Assembly: GCA_934541105.1 (NCBI GenBank) | Contig: CAKTDA010000002.1 | Span: forward strand, 523,077 to 587,076 | DNA from: an uncultured Luteitalea sp. | GTDB taxonomy: Bacteria; Acidobacteriota; Vicinamibacteria; Vicinamibacterales; Vicinamibacteraceae | Direction of reading: 5' to 3' | Length of the DNA stretch: 64,000 nt | Shown: one piece after another, positions 50,622 through 59,185 of the stretch | Layout of the letters: each line of letters begins with the position of its first letter | Numbering within the stretch: position 1 is the first letter of the stretch | Position numbers and translations under genes: made by a program | Notes under the pieces: model-generated | Seen by the model: only the letters and a program-made list of their open reading frames with translations | What the model was told of the DNA's origin: nothing | The model's database searches: none

Positions 50622-50649
50622 CGGTAGGCAACCCCGCGCTGCCCTACCG
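50622..50649. terminator. Second hairpin at the convergent junction
   Basis: Stem CGGTAGG (50622-50628) and CCTACCG (50643-50649) with a 14-base loop. It includes the stop codon of the lectin-like gene (50644-50646), so it would form at the end of that mRNA. Confidence 0.4.
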
Positions 50650-51534
50650 ACGACGTCGGTTCGGCTGGGCCTGGGGGCGGACGTCGACTACGAAGCCACC
50701 GGAGTTGTCGGCGAGTTCGTCGTCGTTGACGCCGAGAAACAGCTCGCCGCTCGCCGGCATCGGGACGACACCCTGGTTGCCGATGCCGAATGGCGCGCCG
50801 TTGCCCACGCGGCCGATGAGCGCCCCGGCAAGGGCGTTCGGAAGCGGAGCGCTCGCCGCGCGTCGTCCGGCGGCCGACCCGGCGGCGCCGGCCCGATCGT
50901 CCTGCGACGTGCTCAGCTGTACTTCACCCTGGACACTGAACGCCACCGACTGTCCCTCGACGACGCGGATGCCTGTCGAGGTCCAGCGCTGGTTCGCGGG
51001 CACTCGCACGCCAGCCACCGAATCGGGCATGGAGAGACCGCCGCCGGTGTTGCCGGCTGACGATGCGGGGAAGTTGCCGAGGTAGACACGGCCGACCTGC
51101 TCGGCAGCGACACGGCGTTCCTCGCCGCCGGTGGTACGGAACACATACACCCGTCGCTCGTCCGGCTTGTCGGACCCGGCGCCGCCCTCGATGTCCACGA
51201 GGCGCCCCGGGACGACCTGGCTGTTGCGCATCACGAGCACGTGGTCGTTGCCGCTCGCCGGTCCCGTTTCCGTCTCGGGCAGGCCCTGCGCCCCGCCGAC
51301 GTAGTCGATGACGGCCACCTGGCTCACGGGGAGGCGCCGCTGATCGTTGGCGCTGACGCGCACGAACAGCGTCCCGTTGGCGAGATCCTCGACCCGCCCG
51401 CTGACACGTTCGCCGGATCTCAGCAGTACGGTGATGTCGTCGGAGCCCTGCCCCATGGCGGAGGCGGGGATGGTCAACGCGGCGGCAAAGATCGCCGCCG
51501 CGGCAGGCTTCAAACAGGTGAACGGCATGCTCAC
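50644..51534 (-). CDS. Exported protein with C-terminal LecA (PA-IL)-like galactose-binding domain
   Basis: A 296-residue protein read from GTG 51534, with AGGAGGG 7 bases upstream; the ATG two codons later is worse placed. A signal peptide (CLKPAAAAIFAAALTIPASAMG) is followed by a small beta domain (DDITVLLRSGERVSGRVEDLANGTLFV...) that resembles an Sm-like or PRC-like barrel. The C-terminal 120 residues match the PA-IL lectin plan: strand WTSTGIRVVEGQSVAFSVQG, NALAGALIGRVGNGAPFGIGNQ, and the Ca/sugar loop GELFLGVNDDELADNSGGFVV, where N-D-D and N-S-G correspond to LecA calcium ligands. It may bind galactosides on envelope glycans. Confidence 0.8.
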   Translation of the reverse strand: MSMPFTCLKPAAAAIFAAALTIPASAMGQGSDDITVLLRSGERVSGRVEDLANGTLFVRVSANDQRRLPVSQVAVIDYVGGAQGLPETETGPASGNDHVLVMRNSQVVPGRLVDIEGGAGSDKPDERRVYVFRTTGGEERRVAAEQVGRVYLGNFPASSAGNTGGGLSMPDSVAGVRVPANQRWTSTGIRVVEGQSVAFSVQGEVQLSTSQDDRAGAAGSAAGRRAASAPLPNALAGALIGRVGNGAPFGIGNQGVVPMPASGELFLGVNDDELADNSGGFVVDVRPQAQPNRRRR

Positions 51535-51588
51535 GGTAGATCCCTCCTCATGACAGGTGGACCCTGCAAGCCGCGCGCCACCTGATCG

Positions 51589-53352
51589 CTACTCGGTCGG
51601 CTGTGCCGGCTTGAGCATGTCGGCGAACTTCACCGGCGGCAGGTCCTGGAAGAGGGCGTCCCACTTGACGCGCTCCGAGGCGTTGCTCGCCTGGAGCCAG
51701 TGCTTTGCCGCCCGCGCCTCGCCGAACGTCGCCTGCGCGATGCCCGCAAGGCCCGGCTCGTCGGGCAGGAGCTCGGCAATTGCCGCGCGCACGGCGTTGC
51801 CCGAGCCGTAGCCGAGGTCGTGGCCGGTGGCCTTTGCCACCCGCAGCACGGTGAGCGTGTCTTCGATGGCCTCGCCCGGCGCCGGGAAGGCACGGGACGT
51901 GTGCTGCAACTGGCCGGTGGCATTCGTGTACGAGGCGTCCTTCTCGATGAACGCGGCACCCGGCAGCACGATGTCGGCGGCGGCGGCAAGCTCGGTGAGG
52001 AGCACGCCCTGCACGACGAGCGTGCCGATGCGGCCGGCCTTCTTCGCCTCGACGATCCAGCTCACGTCGCCAATCGAGCCCTCGGGGCCCGGATCGAACA
52101 CGTACAGCACCTTGACCGATCCGCTGCCGACGGCCTGCTTCAGGGCCTGGAAATCGGGAACACCAGCGGTGACGTTCGTGAGCCCGAACATCCGGGCGCC
52201 GGCGACGTTGGGCGCATTCACCGGGGGCACGACGAACTTCGTGCCCGGCGGCTGCGGCTTCTCGCTCGTCGTCCATGCCACGTCGAAGGCATCCTGCGCG
52301 GCGTTGCCGAGCAGCGCCTGGCCGAGGCGGGCAAAGACGAAGAGTTCCTCGTGGCTCGCGTGGGCCGAGAGCAGGAACCGGACCTGTCCGTGCGCGGCCG
52401 TGAGCACGTCGCGCATGCGATCGAGCGCCTGGTTCCACGTCGCGAACTGCTGGTGGCCCTCGGCGTCGGCGAGGACCGGGCGGGTCAACCGGCGGTCGCC
52501 CTCGATCCAGTGGTATTCGAACCGGCCGATGTCGCACATCCAGTAGGAGTTGACGTCGGGGTTCAGCCGCGGCGTGAAGCGCACGAGCGTCGCGCCCTTT
52601 GCCCACTCGGGCTTGGCGCGCAGCCACGCGGTGGTGTTGCAGCCCTTCTCGCAGTACGTGCAGATCGTGTCCACGGCGCTCGGGTTGTCCCACGGCCGCG
52701 ACTTGAAGCGGTAGTCGCGGGTCGTGATCGCCCCGACCGGGCACACGTCCATCAGGTTCCCCGAGAGGATCGAATGGACGCCCTGCTCCTCGAAGGTCGC
52801 GATTTCGCTCCCGTTGCCCCGGGCGACGATGCCAATCTGCGCGTCGCCGTCGATCTCGCGCATGAACCGGATGCAGCGCGTGCACAGGATGCAGCGGTTG
52901 CGGTTCAGCATCAGCGTCGGGCCGAAGTCCACGTCGGCCTTGACGCCCTCGCCGTCGAACACCCGGCGCGGGAACTCCATCCGGCTCGAATCGGGCCCGA
53001 ACGTGTAGGAGAAGTCCTGGAGCGGGCACTCGCCGCCCTTGTCGCACACCGGGCAGTCGAGCGGGTGGTTCAGCAGCAGGAACTCGAAGACGCCGGCGCG
53101 TGCCTTCACGACGTCGGGCGTCTTCGTGTGGACGATCATGCCGTCGCCGGCCGTGACCGAACACGAGACCTGCAGCTTCGGCATCTTCTCGATCTTCACG
53201 AGACAGACGCGGCAGCTGCCGTCCACGCCCAGGCCGGGGTGATAGCAGTAGTACGGGACCTCGATGCCGCTCTCGATTGCGGCCTGCAGCACCGAACTGC
53301 CCTTGGCGACGGTGACCTCGCGGCCGTCGATGGTGAGCGTGACTGTGTCCAT
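51589..53352 (-). CDS. nuoG: NADH-quinone oxidoreductase subunit G
   Basis: A 587-residue iron-sulphur protein. The 2Fe-2S ligands are C36, C47, C50 and C64 (YYCYHPGLGVDGSCRVCLV... VSC). The His-ligated 4Fe-4S motif is in HPLDCPVCDKGGECPLQD. The next 4Fe-4S is in CILCTRCIRF and DVCPVGAITT, and a fourth set in CTYCEKGCNTT with SYWMCDIGRF starts the molybdopterin-oxidoreductase-like part. The C-terminal domain is shorter than in E. coli NuoG (908 residues). It passes electrons from NuoF towards quinone. No other nuo gene lies in the window: lectin and M1 peptidase genes flank it. I see no ribosome-binding site before ATG 53352. Confidence 0.92.
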   Translation of the reverse strand: MDTVTLTIDGREVTVAKGSSVLQAAIESGIEVPYYCYHPGLGVDGSCRVCLVKIEKMPKLQVSCSVTAGDGMIVHTKTPDVVKARAGVFEFLLLNHPLDCPVCDKGGECPLQDFSYTFGPDSSRMEFPRRVFDGEGVKADVDFGPTLMLNRNRCILCTRCIRFMREIDGDAQIGIVARGNGSEIATFEEQGVHSILSGNLMDVCPVGAITTRDYRFKSRPWDNPSAVDTICTYCEKGCNTTAWLRAKPEWAKGATLVRFTPRLNPDVNSYWMCDIGRFEYHWIEGDRRLTRPVLADAEGHQQFATWNQALDRMRDVLTAAHGQVRFLLSAHASHEELFVFARLGQALLGNAAQDAFDVAWTTSEKPQPPGTKFVVPPVNAPNVAGARMFGLTNVTAGVPDFQALKQAVGSGSVKVLYVFDPGPEGSIGDVSWIVEAKKAGRIGTLVVQGVLLTELAAAADIVLPGAAFIEKDASYTNATGQLQHTSRAFPAPGEAIEDTLTVLRVAKATGHDLGYGSGNAVRAAIAELLPDEPGLAGIAQATFGEARAAKHWLQASNASERVKWDALFQDLPPVKFADMLKPAQPTE

Positions 53353-53426
53353 TGCGTTCAGGAATCCGCCGCCGAATCCGCGGGCGTCAACGGCGGATCA
53401 TAACAGACGGGGCGGACTGGCGCGCC

Positions 53427-56174
53427 CTACCGCCGCGCCCGCTCGATGCGCGCGAGCGCCGCGTAGTCCTCGTTGAAGCGGAGTTCCCGGACCGGACCGG
53501 TCACCGGCAGGATCACGTTGCTGACCTCGGCGTCGGCGACGGCAAGCACCGTGTCGGTGCGGCCGTCCGTGTACTCGATCGTCACCGTGAGCGGCACGTC
53601 GTGGACCCGCGGACCCTGCTCGAGCACGAGCCGGACCGCCCCGAACGACGGCGCCTGCCCGTCGGCCCCGGCCGTGGCCACCTCGACCACCTCCCAGCTG
53701 GCGCGGACGACCGGCACGTCCGATCCGTAGACCCAGCGCTCGAAGAACCGCGCGAGCGACCGTCCGGCTTCGGCCTCCACGGCCGTGCGGAAGTCGTCGG
53801 TGCCGACGCGGCGGAACCGGCTCGCGTCGTAGAAGCGCCGGATCCCCCGCGTGAAGGCGTCCTCGCCGACGAGCCGCTGGAGCATGTGCAGCACGAGCGC
53901 GCCCTTGTTGTACACGACGGCGCGGAACACCCGGCTGTCGCTCTTGAGGTGGCCGAGCCGGTAGCCCAGCCAGATCGGCCCCTGCGAGCTCGCGTCCACC
54001 GCCGAACGGTGCATCTGCTTGAGGATGCCGGTGACCGTGTCCTCCGACCGCACCTTCTGCGCGTAGAGCAGGGCGAAGTACTGCGCGAAGCCCTCGCTCA
54101 GCCACTGCTCGTGGTAGTTCTCGCCCGACACCGCCTGCCCCCAGTACTGATGCGCGAGCTCGTGCGCGAGGAAGAACTGCGGAAAGTCGTCGAAGGCCAC
54201 GGGGTCGCGCGCCCACGAGAACGGGGTGCCCGGCAGCGGCTGGTGGAGGATCGCGAAGTACGCAGGGCTGTGACCGCCGGGCAGGATGTCCTCGACGAGC
54301 GCCAGCCGGAACACGGGGTAGGGCACGTCGTCCACGAGCCCGGCATAGAAGCCCAGGATGTCGGTCGTCGTCTCGAGCAGGTCGCGCGCCCGGCCTGCCT
54401 GCCGCGGCTGGCTCCACATCTCCACCAGCGCACGCGCGCCTGCGCCGGCGCTCCCGGATCCGGGCGTCTCCTGCCCCTCGCCGTCCGGGATTGCGAACTC
54501 CCCGGACGTGGCCTGGACGAAGCGGCTGACGACAATCGAGAGGTAGCGCACCGGCTGCGCGGCCCGGAACGCGAACGCCCGCCGCTCCCGGCTGTCGTCG
54601 TCTGTCGACGGGACCACGACGGGTTCGTCGGGGACGCCGGTGCCGATGACGGTGTAGGCCTCGGGTACGGTCACGCGGACGTGCGCAGTCGCGTACCCCG
54701 TCACGAGGCCCTGCGGATACCAGTAGGAGCGGTTGCTGTAGGCAAAGCGCGGCTCGGGCTGGATGACCATCTCCGACACCATCTCCTGCCCGGCCACGAC
54801 GACGGCCTCGCGGTCGGGCTGCATCGGGGGCAGCCGCCCGCCATATGCCACCCGCAGCCGCAGCCGCTGCCCCTGCCGCAGCGAGTCCGGCAGGTTCACC
54901 ACGATGTTGTTCTGCCCCCGCACGCGGAGCGCGAGCAGGCGCCCGAACTCGTCCGACGTCACCGCTCGCAGCGTGAGCGGCTCGGCAAGACGCAGCGTCA
55001 GCGTCTGCGCGACCATCCCGGTGATCAGCAGGTCGAGGTCGGCACGCCCCTCGAACCACAGGCGGCTCGGGTCGAACGACACGTCCACGTTGTAGTGCTC
55101 GACCCGGTAATCGGCCTGCTTCTCGTCGTCGTACCGGCGCGAGCCGCGCGCGGCGAGGTTCACCTGCGACGTGTACACGGAGATGTTCTTGCGCCGGCGG
55201 CGGTCGAAGAGCGACACGTCCTCGGCCTCCCCGCCGCTGCGCGCATACGACACCAGCCCGTGCCGCGCGAGGTCCATGTCCACGAGCACGTCGCCAATCG
55301 GCGGCACGAGGTTCCACGTGTCGCGGCTGAGGTCGTTCAGGTCCAGGCTGTAGGAGAGTGCGACCTGCTCGGCAAAGAAGCGCCGCGCGCGCTCCTGCGC
55401 GGATCGCTCGACGTCCACGGGCGTCAGCGCGTCGAGCGTGATGCGCTGCTCGGCATCGACGGGGTTGATGCGGAGGAACAGCCGCGACACGCGCGCCCGC
55501 AGCGTGTCGTCCCCCGCGTAGAGCCGCAGCTGGCCCTTCTCCGTCTCGTAAGGCGGCGTGAACGCAATCTCGCCGTCGCCGTGGATGACGAGGGCGGTCA
55601 GCATGCCGTTGATCTCGGCCGTGAACGCCGTGCCGGACGCCACCGTGATGACGAGATCCTCGCCGCGGATCGTCAGGTTGCGCACCGCGTACTGCCGGTC
55701 GCTGAGCGAGAGGCGGACGAGGCCGTCCACCACGCTGAGGCGCCCCGCCGCGCTGATCGACGCGGCCGGAACCTCCTTGTCGGTCGTGGCAGCCGTGGTC
55801 TCGACGTCGAGGCGCCACGTCGAGACGCGCGCGAACGTCGAGGTCTCGACGAGCACGTCGACGAGGAGGCGGAGGCCCCCGGTGGTCAGTTCCGCGCGAT
55901 CGCGTTCCTTGACGACGGCGCGGGTCGTCTGCTCGCGGGCCGACTCGGACGACAGTGCGTCCACCTGGCCGCGATCGGCGTCGGCACTGAACAGGTTCGC
56001 GATGGCGGCTGGATCACCGGCGCCGAGCGCCTCCTCGAGGCGCACCACCAACTCGCCGACCGGATCGGCCAGTTGCGCCCGGGCCGGAAGGACACCGAGC
56101 GCCAGGACGATCGAGAAGCACGCGCAGACTCGCACGGCAGCCAGTGCCGGCCGGCGGCCGGCTCGAGGGGACAT
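53427..56174 (-). CDS. Exported M1-family (aminopeptidase N-like) metallopeptidase
   Basis: A 915-residue protein with signal peptide (AAVRVCACFSIVLALGVLPARAQ). A domain of about 300 residues of unknown type precedes the M1 region. The zinc motif is H671-E-L-A-H675 followed, at the correct 18-residue spacing, by E694 (HEQWLSEGFAQYF). The GAMEN exopeptidase motif is not evident; the segment at that place reads GGHSPAYFAILHQ, so it may be an endopeptidase or have altered specificity. A strand-rich C-terminal tail ends in VLPVTGPVRELRFNEDYAALARI. The start is 6 bases after the SpoIIE-like gene stop on the same strand, so the two genes are probably co-transcribed. Confidence 0.85.
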   Translation of the reverse strand: MSPRAGRRPALAAVRVCACFSIVLALGVLPARAQLADPVGELVVRLEEALGAGDPAAIANLFSADADRGQVDALSSESAREQTTRAVVKERDRAELTTGGLRLLVDVLVETSTFARVSTWRLDVETTAATTDKEVPAASISAAGRLSVVDGLVRLSLSDRQYAVRNLTIRGEDLVITVASGTAFTAEINGMLTALVIHGDGEIAFTPPYETEKGQLRLYAGDDTLRARVSRLFLRINPVDAEQRITLDALTPVDVERSAQERARRFFAEQVALSYSLDLNDLSRDTWNLVPPIGDVLVDMDLARHGLVSYARSGGEAEDVSLFDRRRRKNISVYTSQVNLAARGSRRYDDEKQADYRVEHYNVDVSFDPSRLWFEGRADLDLLITGMVAQTLTLRLAEPLTLRAVTSDEFGRLLALRVRGQNNIVVNLPDSLRQGQRLRLRVAYGGRLPPMQPDREAVVVAGQEMVSEMVIQPEPRFAYSNRSYWYPQGLVTGYATAHVRVTVPEAYTVIGTGVPDEPVVVPSTDDDSRERRAFAFRAAQPVRYLSIVVSRFVQATSGEFAIPDGEGQETPGSGSAGAGARALVEMWSQPRQAGRARDLLETTTDILGFYAGLVDDVPYPVFRLALVEDILPGGHSPAYFAILHQPLPGTPFSWARDPVAFDDFPQFFLAHELAHQYWGQAVSGENYHEQWLSEGFAQYFALLYAQKVRSEDTVTGILKQMHRSAVDASSQGPIWLGYRLGHLKSDSRVFRAVVYNKGALVLHMLQRLVGEDAFTRGIRRFYDASRFRRVGTDDFRTAVEAEAGRSLARFFERWVYGSDVPVVRASWEVVEVATAGADGQAPSFGAVRLVLEQGPRVHDVPLTVTIEYTDGRTDTVLAVADAEVSNVILPVTGPVRELRFNEDYAALARIERARR

Positions 56175-56180
56175 CCTCCA

Positions 56181-57305
56181 TCATACGCCCCGGCCGACGA
56201 CGAGCACGGTGAGGTCGTCAAACAGCGTGGTGTCGTCGGTGTGGGCCTTCACGGCGTCGATCGCGCGACGGGCAACGGCCCCCGGGCGCAGCCCGTCCAT
56301 CTGGTCGGCCAGCGCGCGCAGGCCGTCCTCGCCGAAGTCGGCGCCTGCCGGCGACTCGGCCTCGGTGATGCCGTCGCTGTAGGCGAGGAGCAGGTCCCCC
56401 GGCGCGAGCCGGATCTCGACCTCTTCGTAGGCAGCCTTGCGGGACAGGCCTAGCGCCATGCCCGTGGGCGCGAGCCACTCGATCGCGCCGGACGCGCGCC
56501 GGACGAGCGGAGGATTCTGTCCGGCGTTCACGTACCGCACGCGCCCGGTCGCGGGATCGCAGAGCGCGATGAACGCCGTGATGAACCGCGATCGCGGGGC
56601 GTGCCGCATCAGCTGCTCGTTGAGGCGGACGCCGAGCGTCGCCGGAGGCAGCGACTCGTCGATGAGCGTGCGGGTCATCGCCAGGAACAGCGCCATCAGC
56701 AGCGCCGCCGGCGTGCCCTTGCCGGCGACGTCGCCGAGGATGACGAGCACCTGGCCGTCGGGCCGCGGCAGGATGTCGAAGAAGTCGCCGCCGACGGTGT
56801 TTGCCGGCTGCGTGTCGCCGTGCGCCTCGAGATCGCCCGTCGTGAAGGTGCCTGCCGGCAGCATCGCCCGCTGGATGTCGCGCGCGACGTTGAGCTCGTG
56901 CTTCAGCGTCAGCCTGTCGGCGACCTCGAGCAGCAGCAGGAGGTGCATCAGCCCGAACGCCACGAGCAGCTTGATCAACCCGTTCGGCCCGCTCGTGCCA
57001 TCGGGTGCGAACTTGATGACGTCGAAGATGCCGACGACGAGCAGGATCATCCCGGCGGCATACAGCAGGCGCCGCGCCGCCGTCAGCCGCATGGCGAACG
57101 CGAGGAAGAACTGCCGCGTGTTGCGGAACGGATGCCGCAGCAGGTCGCGCCACGTGACGCGCTCCTGCTCGGTGCCCTGCGTGAAGAAGGACACCATGGC
57201 ACGCGTGTCGCGCGTGAACACGCGCTGCAGGTCGCGCGCCGTCAGGTCGCGCGTGTAGTCGTCGATGAACGTGCGCGCCCGATCACCGAGCTTGGGCTTC
57301 GCCAC
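56181..57305 (-). CDS. Membrane-bound PP2C-type serine phosphatase (SpoIIE/RsbU family)
   Basis: A 374-residue protein. After a cytoplasmic N-terminus come two membrane helices (LLYAAGMILLVVGIFDVI and GLIKLLVAFGLMHLLLLLEV), then the linker HELNVARDIQRAMLP that precedes SpoIIE-type phosphatases. The catalytic domain has GGDFFDILPRPDGQVLVILGDVAGKGTPAALLMA, the F-x-T-A-F-x-A-L strand, VNAGQNPPLVRR, and LLAYSDGITEAES with DDLTVLVV at the end. Metal-binding Asp residues are all present. Such proteins dephosphorylate anti-sigma-factor antagonists. I choose GTG at 57305; residues upstream read through repetitive intergenic DNA. The M1 peptidase gene follows after 6 bases. Confidence 0.9.
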   Translation of the reverse strand: MAKPKLGDRARTFIDDYTRDLTARDLQRVFTRDTRAMVSFFTQGTEQERVTWRDLLRHPFRNTRQFFLAFAMRLTAARRLLYAAGMILLVVGIFDVIKFAPDGTSGPNGLIKLLVAFGLMHLLLLLEVADRLTLKHELNVARDIQRAMLPAGTFTTGDLEAHGDTQPANTVGGDFFDILPRPDGQVLVILGDVAGKGTPAALLMALFLAMTRTLIDESLPPATLGVRLNEQLMRHAPRSRFITAFIALCDPATGRVRYVNAGQNPPLVRRASGAIEWLAPTGMALGLSRKAAYEEVEIRLAPGDLLLAYSDGITEAESPAGADFGEDGLRALADQMDGLRPGAVARRAIDAVKAHTDDTTLFDDLTVLVVGRGV

Positions 57306-57368
57306 TTGATGTCGGCCTTCGTCTTTCGGTCCTCGGCCTTCGGAATACACGGGCGCTCCGAGCCGCGG

Positions 57369-57387
57369 CCTGCAGCCTGCAGCCTGC
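57369..57387. repeat. Heptanucleotide tandem repeat CCTGCAG, 2.7 units
   Basis: Two full CCTGCAG units and a partial third, in the 105-base gap between the phosphatase and kbl genes. A second heptad array of another sequence follows directly. Confidence 0.7.
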
Positions 57388-57388
57388 C

Positions 57389-57412
57389 TTCGGCGTTCGG
57401 CGTTCGGCGTTC
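57389..57412. repeat. Heptanucleotide tandem repeat TTCGGCG, 3.4 units
   Basis: Three exact units and TTC of a fourth, ending at the stop codon of kbl. Together with the CCTGCAG array it gives two neighbouring arrays of 7-base units. The rest of the gap (57306-57368) holds degenerate TTCGG/CCTCGG pieces that look like decayed copies. Confidence 0.75.
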
Positions 57413-58592
57413 AGATGATCCCCATCTCCCGGCCGACCTTCGCGAACACGTCGAGCGCGAACTGCAACTCCTGTTTCGTGTGCGCGGCCGATACGATCGT
57501 GCGGACGCGCGCGCGGTCTCGCGCCACCGTCGGGAACGCAATCCCCTGCGCGAAGACGCCCTCGGCAAAGAGCCGATCCGAGAACTGCATCGCGCGGGCG
57601 CCCTCGCCGACGATGACCGGCGTGATCGGGCTCGCGCTGATGCCCGTGTCGAACCCGAGCCCCGCGAGGCCGGCCTTGAAGAAGCGCGTGTTGTCCCACA
57701 GCGCATCGATGAGCTGCGGCTCCTCGAGCAGCAGGTCGATGGCCGCCAGGCACGTCGCCGTGACCGACGGCGGGTGCGACGTCGAGAACAGGAACGGCCG
57801 CGCGCGGTGGTGGAGGAACTCGATCAGGTCGCGGCTGCCGGCCACGTAGCCGCCGAGCGATCCAATCGCCTTCGACAGCGTGCCGACCTGGATGTCCACG
57901 CGGCCGTGCAGGTCGAAGTGATCGATCGTGCCGCGCCCGTTGCGACCGAACACGCCGCTCGCATGCGCATCGTCCACCATCATGATCGCGCCGTAGGCCT
58001 CGGCCGCGTCGCAGAGCGCCGGCAGCGGGCCGAGGTCGCCGTCCATGCTGAAGACGCCATCGGTAATCAGCAGCTTTCGCTGTGCCGGCGGCAGGTCGGC
58101 AAGGATGCGGCGCGCGGCGTCCGCGTCGCCGTGCGGAAAGACCTTGATCGTCGCGCGACTGAGGCGCGCACCGTCGATGATGCTCGCGTGGTTCAGTTCG
58201 TCCGAGATGATCGCGTCCTCGCGCGTCAGGATCGCGGCAACCGTGCCGGCGTTCGACGAGAACCCGCTCTGGAAGACGACGACGGCCTCGGTGTGCTTGA
58301 ACTCGGCGAGCCGCCGCTCGAGCTCCATGTGCATCGCCATCGTGCCCGAGATGCTGCGCACCGCACCCGAGCCGACACCGAACTGCTCGATGGCCTCGAT
58401 GGCCTTCTGCTTCAGCTTCGGGTGCGTGGTCAGGCCGAGGTAGTTGTTCGACGACAGGTTGACCACCGAGGAGCCGTCGAACGTGGATGTCGCTTCGGCG
58501 GCGCTCTCGAGCACCCGCAGGGTCCGGTAGAGTCCCTGGTCCTTGAGGTCCTGCAACTGACCGCCGAGGTACGCGAGAGGATCGGTACGCAT
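57411..58592 (-). CDS. kbl: Glycine C-acetyltransferase (2-amino-3-ketobutyrate CoA ligase)
   Basis: A 393-residue PLP enzyme of the alpha-oxoamine synthase family. Motifs: NNYLGLTTHPKLKQKAIEAIEQFGVGSGAVRSISGT, FQSGFSSNAGTV, DELNHASIIDGARLS, MMVDDAHASGVFG and the PLP-Lys segment VGTLSKAIGSLGGYVAG. The start YLGGQLQDLKDQGLYRTLRVLES and the overall match favour Kbl over BioF or HemA, which share the fold. It converts 2-amino-3-oxobutyrate and CoA to glycine and acetyl-CoA. Its usual partner tdh is not in the window. Confidence 0.93.
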   Translation of the reverse strand: MRTDPLAYLGGQLQDLKDQGLYRTLRVLESAAEATSTFDGSSVVNLSSNNYLGLTTHPKLKQKAIEAIEQFGVGSGAVRSISGTMAMHMELERRLAEFKHTEAVVVFQSGFSSNAGTVAAILTREDAIISDELNHASIIDGARLSRATIKVFPHGDADAARRILADLPPAQRKLLITDGVFSMDGDLGPLPALCDAAEAYGAIMMVDDAHASGVFGRNGRGTIDHFDLHGRVDIQVGTLSKAIGSLGGYVAGSRDLIEFLHHRARPFLFSTSHPPSVTATCLAAIDLLLEEPQLIDALWDNTRFFKAGLAGLGFDTGISASPITPVIVGEGARAMQFSDRLFAEGVFAQGIAFPTVARDRARVRTIVSAAHTKQELQFALDVFAKVGREMGII

Positions 58593-58655
58593 GTCGGGCG
58601 TGATCTTAACGTGCCGGGCCCCGCAGGGCCGGCGGCTCGTCCCGGCATCCGGCGC

Positions 58656-59000
58656 CTACGGCGTCACGCTCGTGAGCACGTACATCCAGGGCAGGATGGC
58701 GGCGCAGACATAGAACGCGGTGAGCACGGCGACGATGCGGTGGACGTGGGTGAGGTGCAGGATCATGCCGCAGCCGGCCGCCGTGAGCTTTGCCGACGCG
58801 AGCGCCGGGCCCTCGCCAATCGACAGCATGAGCCCGGCCAGGAGCGGGTTGCCTTCGATGTCGTGCCCGAAGGCCGCAAGCCCCCAGTAGGTGAAGGCCG
58901 CGTCGAGCGCCTGCACGAGGAAGAACGCCATGATGGCAATCTCCCCCTTCGTGAGGTCACGGTGCCAGAACTTCAGGGCCAGCGTCGGCATGTCGGTCAC
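58656..59000 (-). CDS. Small membrane protein, DUF5658-like
   Basis: A 114-residue protein with three to four membrane helices. The central motif ALDAAFTYWGLAAFGHDIEGNPLLAGLM (an Asp and Thr in the first helix, then E/G-x-N-P-L) is typical of the small DUF5658-type family. The last helix is VLTAFYVCAAILPWMYVL. The function is unknown. Starts at 59000 and at the ATG three codons later are both possible. The 185 bases before it, up to the next gene, show no clear coding signal. Confidence 0.7.
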   Translation of the reverse strand: MTDMPTLALKFWHRDLTKGEIAIMAFFLVQALDAAFTYWGLAAFGHDIEGNPLLAGLMLSIGEGPALASAKLTAAGCGMILHLTHVHRIVAVLTAFYVCAAILPWMYVLTSVTP

Positions 59001-59185
59001 GGGGCGCGCAGGCAGCCCCGTGAAGTCAGGGCATCAAGTTCGATGCCGGGCATCGGCATGCCGGAACGCGCCGGAATTCCGACGCTGCGCCGGTTGCTGT
59101 GCCCGAACCGCACGCGCACACGCTGCGCCCAGTGTGCCAGATCCGCCCGGACGTTGCAGCTGGCGGGAGCGATCGGGAGCGCGTC

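Noticed and set aside
53352..56453. A 1033-codon plus-strand frame opposite the M1 peptidase gene
   Set aside because: It is antisense composition only; the minus-strand peptidase has a signal peptide and a perfect zinc motif.
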